DNA of 64,000 nt from Lewinellaceae bacterium (GTDB taxonomy: Bacteria > Bacteroidota > Bacteroidia > Chitinophagales > Saprospiraceae). The stretch covers positions 2,232,001 through 2,296,000 of the forward strand of contig JACJXX010000002.1 in the NCBI GenBank assembly GCA_020636435.1. The letters run 5' to 3'. Below, piece by piece: positions 32,959 to 40,771 of the stretch. The number at the start of each line of letters is the position of its first letter. Position 1 is the stretch's first letter. Made by a program: the position numbers and the translations under genes. The notes under the pieces were generated by a model. The model made no database searches. It was not told where the DNA came from and saw only the letters and a program-made list of their open reading frames with translations.

Positions 32959-34029
32959 TTATTCCAGGACAATTTTGGTGGATTTTGTCACCGGATAACC
33001 CACACAGGTCTGGACAACACCTCCAGTTGCGGCGCTGCTGAGCGGCCCTTCGGGCAGGTACATGACAACTTCCCCCTCCTGGCAGCGGGCGGTACAGGTC
33101 GTGCAGATTCCGCTGCGGCAACTGTAGGGCAAGTCGAGCCCTGCCTGCTCCGCCGCTTCCAGGATGGTTTGCCCGGCCTGGATGGAGAAAGCCGCCGACG
33201 TTCCGTTGCTGGCCAGTACGATATTTCCGTCCGGAAATTGCTCCGCCGGCGGGCGGAAGGGCGGGGTGACGGTGAATACCTCTTTGTGCACCTGGCTTTC
33301 GGGATAGCCCATGTACCGAAGGGTCATTTCCGATTTCAACATCAGCCCCGGCGGGCCGCAGAGATAAATGTCGGCAAGAATGCCGGCAACCGGCGCATTT
33401 TCTTTGATGAGTTCTTCCAGAAGCGCGTTGCCCAGCCGCTGCGGCAGTATTCGGGCGCGGCTCGTTTCGGCAATTTCAGATGCTTTGGCCCGGGGGTTGC
33501 TCAGCAAAAGTATGGCATTGAAACGCTCCGGATACAGCAGCAACCACTGGCTCAATTCCTTTCCGAAAATAAGGCTGTGTTCATTCCGGTTGGCGTAAAT
33601 CAGCGTTGCCTTGATCCGGGGCGTACAGGCCAGCGCGTATTTGATAATTGAGAATATGGGGGTGATGCCGCTGCCTCCGGCCACCATAAGCAAATGGTGG
33701 CCCTCCTGCCAGCTGGCGGGAAGGATGAACTTCCCGGCCGGCGGCAAGGCCGTCAATATATCGCCGGGCCGGGCCTGCTCCACCAGGTAGGTGGAAGCCT
33801 GGCCGTTGGGCTTGCGTTTGATGGTAATGACCGGGAAGGGGTCAACCCCGGGACTGGAGGAAAAGGAATAAGACCGCCGTATTTCCCGGCCGTCGAACGC
33901 CAGGAGCAGGGTCAGGAACTGCCCTGCTTTGTAAGAGAAAAAACCATTGGCCGGTTGGAGCACAAGGCTCACAGTATCAGGCGCTTCTGCTCTTTTTTCA
34001 AGGATTTGGAGTCGGATCCTGTTTTTCAT
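32959..34029 (-). CDS. ferredoxin-NADP reductase-like oxidoreductase with 2Fe-2S domain (PaaE-like)
   Basis: A 356-residue electron-transfer flavoprotein. The N-terminal FAD domain has RRSYSFSS, the NAD(P) domain has GGSGITPIFSIIK and YANRNEHSLIF, and the C-terminal plant-type ferredoxin domain has the cluster motif PYSCRSGICTTC with a later Cys in QTCVGYP. The domain order FAD-NAD-2Fe-2S matches PaaE, the reductase of phenylacetyl-CoA epoxidase, and related hydroxylase reductases. No paaABCD genes are near, so the partner oxygenase is unknown; the di-iron hydroxylase at 5014 is only a remote possibility. Confidence 0.88.
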   Translation of the reverse strand: MKNRIRLQILEKRAEAPDTVSLVLQPANGFFSYKAGQFLTLLLAFDGREIRRSYSFSSSPGVDPFPVITIKRKPNGQASTYLVEQARPGDILTALPPAGKFILPASWQEGHHLLMVAGGSGITPIFSIIKYALACTPRIKATLIYANRNEHSLIFGKELSQWLLLYPERFNAILLLSNPRAKASEIAETSRARILPQRLGNALLEELIKENAPVAGILADIYLCGPPGLMLKSEMTLRYMGYPESQVHKEVFTVTPPFRPPAEQFPDGNIVLASNGTSAAFSIQAGQTILEAAEQAGLDLPYSCRSGICTTCTARCQEGEVVMYLPEGPLSSAATGGVVQTCVGYPVTKSTKIVLE

Positions 34030-34270
34030 AGATGGCAGTAAAGGTTTTTCAGAGTTGGCAAAGAAGCCAAAATATACTTTCTTTACGGCTCATTTCGAAT
34101 AATGTTCGTTTTGCAAACAAGGATAAGTCTTTTGTGTTTTAACCCAATATAGATACTTTTTATTATCTCATTTGTGTGCTGCCATTTATTTGCCTTATCT
34201 TTAAGGACACTCAATTGCGTTAATCAAGTGGACTTAGCATCCACAAAATGCCAAAACAGAACCATTTTCT

Positions 34271-35320
34271 ATGGATACAGCGACAGGTAACAAGAAAAAA
34301 ACAACCGGCAAAAAGCCATCCAAATCCGGCAAGCCAACCTACAGCAAGGAGACCTATCTCAGTTGGTACGAGCTCATGCTGCGAATCCGCAAATTCGAAG
34401 AACGGGCACTGATGATGTACGGCCAGCAAAAAATCCGCGGATTCTGCCACGTTTACATTGGGCAGGAAGCGGTCGCCGCCGGCATAGAATCAGCCATACG
34501 GCCGGAAGACGCCATCGTTACGGCTTACCGCCAGCATGGCATTGCGCTCGGCCGCGGCTGTTCTTCGGAGGCTTGCATGGCGGAGCTGTTCGGCAAAAAA
34601 ACCGGTATCGTAAAGGGCAAAGGAGGCTCAATGCACTTCTTCTCGGCCGAGCGCCGGTATTTCGGAGGCAACGGCATCGTCGGCGCCCAGATTCCCATCG
34701 GAACCGGCATTGCTTTTGCCGAGAAATACAAAGGCACGGACAACCTCTGCGTCACCATGTTCGGCGACGGCGCCGCCCGGCAGGGATCCTTGTACGAATC
34801 CTTCAATATGGCTATGAGCTGGAAACTGCCGGTTTTGTACGTCGTGGAAAACAATGGCTATGCGATGGGAACGAGCGTGAAGCGGACCAGCAACGTCACG
34901 GAACTTTATACATTGGGCGAATCCTTTGACATGCCGGGAGAGCCGGTCGACGGGATGAATCCCGCCGCTGTTCACGAGGCGGTATCCAAAGCCGCTGAGC
35001 ATATCCGGGCGGGAAAAGGCCCCTACCTGCTCGAAATGCGCACCTACCGCTACAAAGGGCATTCGGTATCCGACCCTGCCAAATACCGCACCAAGGAAGA
35101 AGTCCAGGAATACAAGGACCGCGACCCCATCAAGATGATCGAAGAGGCTGCATTGAAAGAATCGGTTGCCACCGAAGAGGACCTCAAGGCAATCCAGGAC
35201 AAGATCAAGACGGAGATCGCCGACGCCGTTAAATTTGCGGAAGAGTCGGATTTCCCCGATCCCTCGGCGCTTTGGGAGGAAAACTATGTTCAGGAAGACT
35301 ATCCGTTTATCATGGATTAA
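34271..35320 (+). CDS. pdhA: pyruvate dehydrogenase E1 component, alpha subunit
   Basis: A 349-residue thiamine-diphosphate enzyme subunit. A basic, Lys-rich N-terminus (GNKKKTTGKKPSKSGKP) precedes YLSWYELMLRIRKFEERA. The ThDP/Mg motif is GDGAARQGSLYESFNMA ... VVENNGYAMGT, and YRYKGHSVSDPAKYR is the phosphorylation-loop region. It catalyses decarboxylation of pyruvate as an alpha2beta2 E1 with a separately encoded beta subunit, which is not in the neighbourhood. The following 296 bp hold structured element C. Confidence 0.94.
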   Translation: MDTATGNKKKTTGKKPSKSGKPTYSKETYLSWYELMLRIRKFEERALMMYGQQKIRGFCHVYIGQEAVAAGIESAIRPEDAIVTAYRQHGIALGRGCSSEACMAELFGKKTGIVKGKGGSMHFFSAERRYFGGNGIVGAQIPIGTGIAFAEKYKGTDNLCVTMFGDGAARQGSLYESFNMAMSWKLPVLYVVENNGYAMGTSVKRTSNVTELYTLGESFDMPGEPVDGMNPAAVHEAVSKAAEHIRAGKGPYLLEMRTYRYKGHSVSDPAKYRTKEEVQEYKDRDPIKMIEEAALKESVATEEDLKAIQDKIKTEIADAVKFAEESDFPDPSALWEENYVQEDYPFIMD

Positions 35321-35357
35321 TAATATTTTCTTTGAAAATCCAGGCGGCGGCTGGGAA

Positions 35358-35514
35358 TAAGGGGTGAGGAAATAAATAAGCTATTCAAAATGACGAAGGT
35401 ATTTTTTCTTCGCGCATTTGACGCGCATAGTGGGGCTACGCAAGGAAAATGCAACGAAGCATAAAGGAAAAAGACCAAGTCAGATGGGTAGGTTATTTGT
35501 TGCGTCACCCCTAA
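35358..35514 (+). repeat. structured inverted-repeat element, copy C
   Basis: Flanked by TAA direct repeats (35358-35360, 35512-35514). Outer arms 35361-35383 and 35489-35511 pair at 19 of 23 positions plus a G-T wobble, with an outer 7 bp GGGGTGA unlike copies A and B. The inner stem pairs TTTTTTCTT with AAGGAAAAA (one wobble) and the apical hairpin is TAGT / GCTA. Shared words with A and B include CGCG, GCAACG, CAAG and CAGA. About 10 nt shorter than the others in the apical region. It lies between pdhA and a TPR gene. Confidence 0.78.
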
Positions 35515-35616
35515 ATCCTATGCCGCCGTTTTTTTATGCCAAAAAAGGGAAGGATAGAAAACTTTATTTATTTTTGCGTGGCTTTTTCAAACCGCATTGA
35601 AAATCGACAAAATAAA

Positions 35617-36312
35617 ATGGCAAGAAGAAAAAGAAATCAGAAGAGAGCGGACGAGACCTTAGTGGATATTGTTGAAGTAAGAGACAGCGCCCAGAGCTTC
35701 GTCGATGACAACCAGCGATTGATCTTTGGCGCATTGGTTGCATTGGTATTGGCCGTCGGCGGCGTTTTTGCCTACAACAACTTTTACAAAAAACCACGCC
35801 AGGCAGAAGCCGCAGAGCAAATGTTCCGGGCACAGGAGCAGTTTGAAAGAGACTCCTTTACCTTAGCGCTGACCAACCCGGGCGGAGGCTACATGGGCTT
35901 CCTGGATATTATCAGCAGTTATGGAGGCACCGCCGCCGGCAATTCCGCCAAGTACTACGCCGGCGTATCCTACCTCAATTTGGGGAAAAATGAAGCAGCT
36001 ATTGACTACCTCAAAGATTTCAAGGCTAAAGGCAGCATCACCCCCATCATGAAAAATGGGGCCCTCGGTGACGCCTACTCGGAGTTGAATGATTTTGACA
36101 ACGCCATGAAATACTACAAAAAGGCGGTCAACGAAAGCGAAAACGATTTCCTGACGCCTTATTACCTGAAGAAGGTAGGCCTGCTGCACGAGCGCAATGG
36201 CAATTTTGCCGAAGCGCAAAAGGCATACCAGGAGATTCTGGATAAATATCCGGACTCCCCGATAGGCAGGGATATAGAGAAGTACATCACCCGGGTAGCC
36301 GCTAAGAGCTAA
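35617..36312 (+). CDS. membrane-anchored tetratricopeptide repeat protein
   Basis: A 231-residue protein starting MARRKRNQKRADETL; upstream in-frame codons run through the AT-rich leader and are not included. One transmembrane helix (LIFGALVALVLAVGGVFAYNN, about residues 40-60) is followed by TPR units (YYAGVSYLNLGKNEAAIDYL, LGDAYSELNDFDNAMKYYKK, AEAQKAYQEILDKYPDS). The layout matches YfgM-like/TPR_21-type proteins that interact with envelope protein chaperones. It precedes ribH by 143 bp. Confidence 0.85.
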   Translation: MARRKRNQKRADETLVDIVEVRDSAQSFVDDNQRLIFGALVALVLAVGGVFAYNNFYKKPRQAEAAEQMFRAQEQFERDSFTLALTNPGGGYMGFLDIISSYGGTAAGNSAKYYAGVSYLNLGKNEAAIDYLKDFKAKGSITPIMKNGALGDAYSELNDFDNAMKYYKKAVNESENDFLTPYYLKKVGLLHERNGNFAEAQKAYQEILDKYPDSPIGRDIEKYITRVAAKS

Positions 36313-36338
36313 GCGCTTTTTTTGTGGCTGGAGTTTAG

Positions 36339-36373
36339 GGGTAAGGGCAGCTGCAAAAGTTTCTTTACCCCTT
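36339..36373. terminator. hairpin after the TPR gene
   Basis: AGGGGTAA and TTTACCCCT flank a 17-18-nt loop about 30 bp after the stop at 36312. The T content afterwards is modest, so it may be a weak terminator. Confidence 0.4.
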
Positions 36374-36455
36374 TGCTTATTTATTGCTCCTCGCTTGGGT
36401 TTGGCGCCAAGGCTATTTTTGGGAACATTGGCCAATCATCATAAAATCATCCAAT

Positions 36456-36971
36456 ATGGCCAGCACACTGAAAAATTTGTCTGAATACAACGAAGCAAAC
36501 GTCCCTTCAGCAGAGGGCCTTTCCTTCGGTATTGTCGTCTCTGAGTGGAATTCCAAAATTACCCACTCGCTGTATGAAGGCTGTTACGACACCCTGCTAA
36601 AGCACGGCGCCAAAGAAGACGACATTCACTTGCTGCAGGTGCCCGGTTCCTTCGAGCTGGCCGTCGGCGCCAAAATGCTGGCGGATGAGCACAAGTCCGA
36701 TGCAGTGATCTGCCTGGGCTGCGTGATCAAAGGGGAAACGAAGCACAACGAATACATCAACTACGCCGTAGCCAACGGCCTGACCAGCCTCAGCCTGTTC
36801 TACAGCCGGCCGTTCGTCTTCGGCGTACTCACCCCCGATTCCGAAGAGCAGGCGCTTGAGCGGGCCGGCGGCAAACATGGCAACAAAGGCGTGGAAGCCG
36901 CCGTGACGGCCATCCGGATGGCCAGCTTGAAAAAGGGGATGAAGGGCAGTAAGCCGAAGATTGGCTTTTAA
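36456..36971 (+). CDS. ribH: 6,7-dimethyl-8-ribityllumazine synthase
   Basis: A 171-residue enzyme condensing the pyrimidine intermediate with dihydroxybutanone phosphate in riboflavin synthesis. Seen: FGIVVSEWNSKIT, VPGSFELAVGAKML (active-site loop), CLGCVIKGETKHNEYI with the catalytic His, and FGVLTPDSEEQALERAG. The start at MASTLKNLSEYNE (36456) is chosen; the frame extends 24 codons upstream without support. No other rib genes or FMN riboswitch were seen near it. Confidence 0.95.
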   Translation: MASTLKNLSEYNEANVPSAEGLSFGIVVSEWNSKITHSLYEGCYDTLLKHGAKEDDIHLLQVPGSFELAVGAKMLADEHKSDAVICLGCVIKGETKHNEYINYAVANGLTSLSLFYSRPFVFGVLTPDSEEQALERAGGKHGNKGVEAAVTAIRMASLKKGMKGSKPKIGF

Positions 36972-36997
36972 CGATCCCGTATATTTTTTTGTGAAAG

Positions 36998-37780
36998 CTA
37001 TTCTCCCTCCAGCAACCTTCTCTTCTGCTGCGCGAACTCCGTCTCGGTCAATATGCCCTTATCGCGCAGCTTGCCTAGTTCAACGATCTGGTTGAGGATG
37101 TCATTGGCGGCGGAAACGTCGTCGGTTTGAGGCTGGCCGTCCAGCAAGTCGGCCTGGGGAGGCGGGAGGCTGGCCAGCGGCCGGCGGTAGCCGTTTTCGA
37201 CAAATGCGTCGAAAGAAGGCAGGGAACGAAGGTAGGCCAGGGCATCGTGCTGGTGGATTTTGTCGAGCTTGTTGAAGCCCAACTCTGCGGCCTGCTCCAG
37301 GTGGAGGAAACCGCGGTCGGCATCTTCCAGCATGGAGTAAGTACAGGCCAGGTTGAAGTGCAGGGTGGGGTCATTGGGCGCCAGGTCGAGGGCCATCTCA
37401 AAATCTTCGGCTGCTTCTTCGAAGTAGTAGGCCCGGAAGTTTTTGATGCCGCTGCTCTTGTAGGCTGAGACGCTGGGGGCAGGAGTGCGGTAGCTCTCTC
37501 CTCGGTAGCGCTGCCAGTCGCGCCGGTGGCTGCGGCTTTTGGCATTGTACTTATTGTCGAAATCTTCCTTCGGCATGGCAAAAAGCAGGATAGCGTCTAC
37601 GAATGAGAGAATGGCTGGCCCTACTATGATGGGAATGCCTTCTTCTGCCGCTATTATTATGCCAAACATGGCAGCGGCGAAATACAAAATACCCAGAAAA
37701 CGCTGCCCCAGGTAAAAGCGGTGCACGCCGAATAGTCCGAAAAGAAGGGCCAAAACGCCCGCTACATGTTTGTTTTTCAT
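36998..37780 (-). CDS. TM2 domain protein with TPR-like and SHOCT segments
   Basis: A 260-residue membrane protein. The N-terminus is a TM2 domain (VAGVLALLFGLFGVHRFYLGQ, with the conserved G-x-H-R-F-Y), then basic residues, a TPR-like unit (YYFEEAAEDFEMALDLAPND, HFNLACTYSML) and a C-terminal SHOCT motif (LGKLRDKGILTETEFAQQKRRLL). Its role is unknown; SHOCT motifs are thought to mediate oligomerisation. It is convergent with ribH, 26 bp apart. Confidence 0.82.
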   Translation of the reverse strand: MKNKHVAGVLALLFGLFGVHRFYLGQRFLGILYFAAAMFGIIIAAEEGIPIIVGPAILSFVDAILLFAMPKEDFDNKYNAKSRSHRRDWQRYRGESYRTPAPSVSAYKSSGIKNFRAYYFEEAAEDFEMALDLAPNDPTLHFNLACTYSMLEDADRGFLHLEQAAELGFNKLDKIHQHDALAYLRSLPSFDAFVENGYRRPLASLPPPQADLLDGQPQTDDVSAANDILNQIVELGKLRDKGILTETEFAQQKRRLLEGE

Positions 37781-37889
37781 CAGCCAGTTATTGGTCGCGG
37801 TTATAAAACGGACTTCCGAATGTAGGAAGTATGCTATAGGAATACGTTTTTTTTAGCCGAAGGGGTTCGTTTTTTGGATGAACAAGCGG

Positions 37890-38019
37890 TGTTTCAGTGT
37901 TTCGGTGTTTCAGTGTTTCAGTGTTTCATTGTTTCAGTGTTTCAGTGTTTCAGGATTTTTCGAAGCAATTGCTACCGCAACACCGAAACACCACAACACC
38001 GATACCCCGATACCCCCCT
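37890..38019. repeat. inverted pair of octamer arrays after the dynamin-like gene
   Basis: Eight TGTTTCAG-type units at 37890-37953 (the complement of the ACACTGAA units at 9305) are followed 26 nt later by five degenerate ACACCGAA-type units at 37980-38019 in opposite orientation. The inner block ends 3 bp from the stop codon of the minus-strand dynamin-like gene. TGTTTCGG and CCGAAACA can pair, so a transcript reading through would form a hairpin. Confidence 0.9.
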
Positions 38020-38022
38020 ACC

Positions 38023-39744
38023 TCACCCCAGGCTGGCCTTCACCTCCTCCAGCCTCTCCGTAATATTCTTATGCATCTGCTCCAGGCGGGCGATCTGTTC
38101 TTCCTCTTTTTCCAGCAGCAGGTCGAATCGCTCAAAATTGCCTTCTATCCGCACTTTCAGGTTGCTGATGTAGCCCTTCAGGTTGGTGCTGACTTCCTCC
38201 TCCATCCGGCTGCGTCCTTTGCCGACTTCCGTTTTGAATCCCTCCAGGATTTTTTTGCGCTTCACGCGGGAGGAAATGCCGGCGAACAGCAGCCCGATGG
38301 CGGTCAGGACGCCGCCGGTGATGTCGAAGACCATGCCCTGGGCGACGGCGGCCAGGATCATGCCCACCACTGCCAGCCCGCTGCCTGTCGCTGCTGTAGT
38401 GGAGATGACGCTCTTGTCAGGGAAGAGGCCTTCGTCAGTGAAATTTTCGGTGCGGCTGACGAAGCGGGAAAACTGCTCCTGCAGGTCTTTGAGGATGTTG
38501 TTGCGTTTTTCGGCAATGTCACTGAACAGGTCGTGGTCGTCCCGCAGGATGGTCTTGCTGCTGCGTATTTTCAGGTCGATCATCTTGGCCATTTGTTGTA
38601 TGCTGTCGGCCAGGTCGATGACGCCGCTGTTCAGTTTGGCCTTCAGCTCTTCGTTGAGGCCGGCCTCCATGTCTTTGGCCAGGTTTTCCAGCCAGTCTTT
38701 GGCGCCGGCTTTTTTGCTGAATATGGAGGAGAATGTCCGGCGGAGCAGCGAGAAGAAAGACAGCCCTGAGCTGAGTTCGTCTTCCTTTTGGCGCGTGATG
38801 CGATCAAAACCTGCCAGGAGGTTTTCCACCAGCACATCCACCTGCTTGAGGCTTTTGACTTCCTGCTTTTCCAGGGTTTCGTGAATGTCTTGCCGGAATT
38901 CCACATCGGCCACATACTGGGCTTTGCGCAGGGCCAGGCCCTGTTCTATGCGGCCGTGGATGTTCAGCGCAGTCTCGATGCTGTTTTCCAGTTTGAGGAT
39001 GGGAGCCCTGCCGCCGGTGATGTTCTGGCTGATATACTCCCTCACCGGGCCGAACCCGCTTTCGCCCGGCTGGCCTTCCTGTTCCTGTTTGGCGGAAACA
39101 GCGAATATATTGGGCGCAGATATTCCTTTCTTTTCGGCGTATTCCCGCACGCCTTCCATGTTTACCTTCAGGTCCTCAGCCGGCATCAGGTCTTTCTGCT
39201 GAAGCACGAAAATGACCTTCTTGCGCCAGTCGGCATGGATGAAATCGAAAAATTGCCAGGCGGATTGCCGGTAGGGGTTTTTGGCCTCGAATACAAACAC
39301 GATCAGGTCGGAAGCCGGGATGAAGCTTTCGGTGATTTGCTGGTGGTTCTCGATGATCGTATTGGTGCCCGGGGTGTCGACAATGGCTATTTCCTTCAGT
39401 ATTTCTACCGGCAAAAGGATTTTTTTCAGAAAGGGGTTGATTTGTATCGCCTCCTCCTGTTCTCCGTAGAGGATTTGCTGTATGGTGTCGGTCATCGGCT
39501 GCGGCGCTACCTTAGCCACTTCCTTGCCGGTGGCGAGCAGGGCGTTGATGAAACTGCTCTTGCCGGCTTTCACCTCTCCCACTATGACGAACATGAAGGG
39601 CTCGTGCAAGCGGTTGCGCAGGTCGCTCAAAGTCTGCGCCAGCTCTTCGTTGCCGATCCGGATGGTCAGCTCGTGCAGGTCCTTGACGATCTCGTCGACC
39701 TGGGCGCGGGAGGCTTGTAAGTTTGGGTTGATCAGCTTGGCCAC
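38023..39744 (-). CDS. bacterial dynamin-like GTPase
   Basis: A 573-residue membrane-associated GTPase. G1 is GEVKAGKSSFINAL (about residues 56-69), G2 the conserved Thr in PMTDTIQ, G3 DTPGTN, and G4 QQKDL. Helical stalk regions follow, with a hydrophobic paddle-like segment (SGLAVVGMILAAVAQGMVF, GGVLTAIGLLFAGIS, about 460-505) and a C-terminal coiled coil (LLLEKEEEQIARLEQMHKN). Such proteins remodel or repair membranes, and some act in phage tolerance; function here is inference. It is a single-gene form rather than the paired DynA/B type. Confidence 0.9.
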   Translation of the reverse strand: MAKLINPNLQASRAQVDEIVKDLHELTIRIGNEELAQTLSDLRNRLHEPFMFVIVGEVKAGKSSFINALLATGKEVAKVAPQPMTDTIQQILYGEQEEAIQINPFLKKILLPVEILKEIAIVDTPGTNTIIENHQQITESFIPASDLIVFVFEAKNPYRQSAWQFFDFIHADWRKKVIFVLQQKDLMPAEDLKVNMEGVREYAEKKGISAPNIFAVSAKQEQEGQPGESGFGPVREYISQNITGGRAPILKLENSIETALNIHGRIEQGLALRKAQYVADVEFRQDIHETLEKQEVKSLKQVDVLVENLLAGFDRITRQKEDELSSGLSFFSLLRRTFSSIFSKKAGAKDWLENLAKDMEAGLNEELKAKLNSGVIDLADSIQQMAKMIDLKIRSSKTILRDDHDLFSDIAEKRNNILKDLQEQFSRFVSRTENFTDEGLFPDKSVISTTAATGSGLAVVGMILAAVAQGMVFDITGGVLTAIGLLFAGISSRVKRKKILEGFKTEVGKGRSRMEEEVSTNLKGYISNLKVRIEGNFERFDLLLEKEEEQIARLEQMHKNITERLEEVKASLG

Positions 39745-39818
39745 AAAAAGGATTTTATGTTAATGTTAATTCGGGAATGAAGAATGTTTGCTTTAATCTT
39801 ATGAAATGGTTCGGTATG

Positions 39819-39881
39819 GTGTACGATGTACGTGATGTACGATGTACGTGATGTACGATGTACGTGATGTACGATGTACGT
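39819..39881. repeat. 16-bp tandem repeat (GATGTACGATGTACGT), about 4 copies
   Basis: The unit contains the word GTACGATGTAC and is itself partly palindromic (GTAC). The same word occurs in the 75-bp-period repeats at 25704-25833. Confidence 0.9.
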
Positions 39882-39895
39882 CGGCGGGCCCATTG

Positions 39896-40065
39896 CCACG
39901 CACGCCGTACACCTCCGGGTTCCTTCACTGCCACGTACACCGTACACCTCCGGGTTCCTTCACCGCCACGTACGCCGTACACCTCCGGGTTCCTTCACCG
40001 CCACGTACACCGTACACCTCCGGGTTCCTTCACCGCCACGTACACCGTACACCTCCGGGTTCCTT
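39896..40065. repeat. 35-bp tandem repeat, about 5 copies
   Basis: CGTACACC starts at 39906, 39941, 39976, 40011 and 40046, exactly 35 bp apart; each unit also has TCCGGGTTCCTTCACCGCC. Because 35 is not a multiple of 3 the repeat shifts frame and gives long shadow frames in several phases, so it is not coding. The array lies about 30 bp 3' of the WbqC gene's stop codon. Confidence 0.92.
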
Positions 40066-40096
40066 TGTTGCTTAGGCCTTACGCTCAAATCCTACG

Positions 40097-40771
40097 TTAA
40101 TAGTCAATAAAAGATTCTTCCAAAATAAGCCCCGCCTGAGGGCCAGTGCAAAATAACAAATCTAAAATACTCAAATTAGGCAAAAAGCCGTGCTTTTCAA
40201 GAAAAACCTGAGGGTAGGGGGCGGGTTCGAAGTGAAGGTCGGGCTTCTGGCGGTGTTTTTTGGGATGAATGGCGTTTCGCAGGTCGAGAACGCCATCGGG
40301 CGGCGCCGGTTCATACCTATCGGTCAGCCGGAGTTGGCAATCCAGTTGCAGCAGTTCGGCCAGGGTTTGAAGCAGGCCATAGGAAAAGTCGAAAAGCAGG
40401 GCCGGTTTTTGTTCAAAATGAGGCTGCAGGCGGCCGGCATAAAATTCAAAAAAAGGAGCGTTGCCATAGGCCGACCGGATGCTCGCCCAATGGTGGGCCC
40501 GCCAGGGTTCTTTATAGGCAATTGCCACCTCATGGATGGCCTGCTGCTCGTTCTTGCCCTGCCGCAGGGGGACGGACAGGCGCAGCAGGCCGTTCGCGCC
40601 GGCAATGTGGCAGCGGTTGCGGTAGCTGCCTTTTTGGTAGTTCTCCTGTCGTTCGATATACACTACCCGGTAATGCGCCAGTTTGGAAAAGTACTGGATG
40701 CAGGGGAGGTAGTGGAGTTCGAGGAGGGCGGTTGTGTTCAATGTTCGGGAATTGCTGTTACAAATCCACAA
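40097..40771 (-). CDS. WbqC family protein
   Basis: A 224-residue soluble protein. The WbqC signature is LLELHYLPCIQYFSKL near the N-terminus, then YQKGSYRNRCHIAGANG (in segments) and HHWASIRSAYGNAPFFEFY. WbqC-like proteins are associated with O-antigen and surface polysaccharide gene sets; the reaction is not known. Its start overlaps the 3' end of the upstream lipoprotein gene by 14 bp, suggesting coupling. The first 14 residues are poorly conserved-looking, so a later non-ATG start is possible. Confidence 0.85.
   Translation of the reverse strand: MWICNSNSRTLNTTALLELHYLPCIQYFSKLAHYRVVYIERQENYQKGSYRNRCHIAGANGLLRLSVPLRQGKNEQQAIHEVAIAYKEPWRAHHWASIRSAYGNAPFFEFYAGRLQPHFEQKPALLFDFSYGLLQTLAELLQLDCQLRLTDRYEPAPPDGVLDLRNAIHPKKHRQKPDLHFEPAPYPQVFLEKHGFLPNLSILDLLFCTGPQAGLILEESFIDY

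Larger units (their letters stand above)
39745..40096. other. 352-bp intergenic region dominated by tandem repeats
   Basis: Between the dynamin-like gene start and the WbqC stop (both minus). Nearly all of 39819-40065 is two tandem arrays. The upstream region of the dynamin-like gene (39745-39818) is AT-rich. No gene is called. Confidence 0.7.

Noticed and set aside
5988..35514. Integron attC sites as an explanation for the three structured elements
   Set aside because: The arms vary in sequence but lack the conserved RYYYAAC / GTTRRRY boxes in all copies, and no cassette array or integrase is present.
39896..40065. Possible CRISPR array
   Set aside because: Units are contiguous and nearly identical over the entire 35 bp; there are no unique spacers and no cas genes.
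39842..40110. Overlapping plus-strand frames encoding HVHRTPPGS-type repeats
   Set aside because: The 35-bp unit gives the same peptide words in three frames, as expected of a non-coding tandem repeat.
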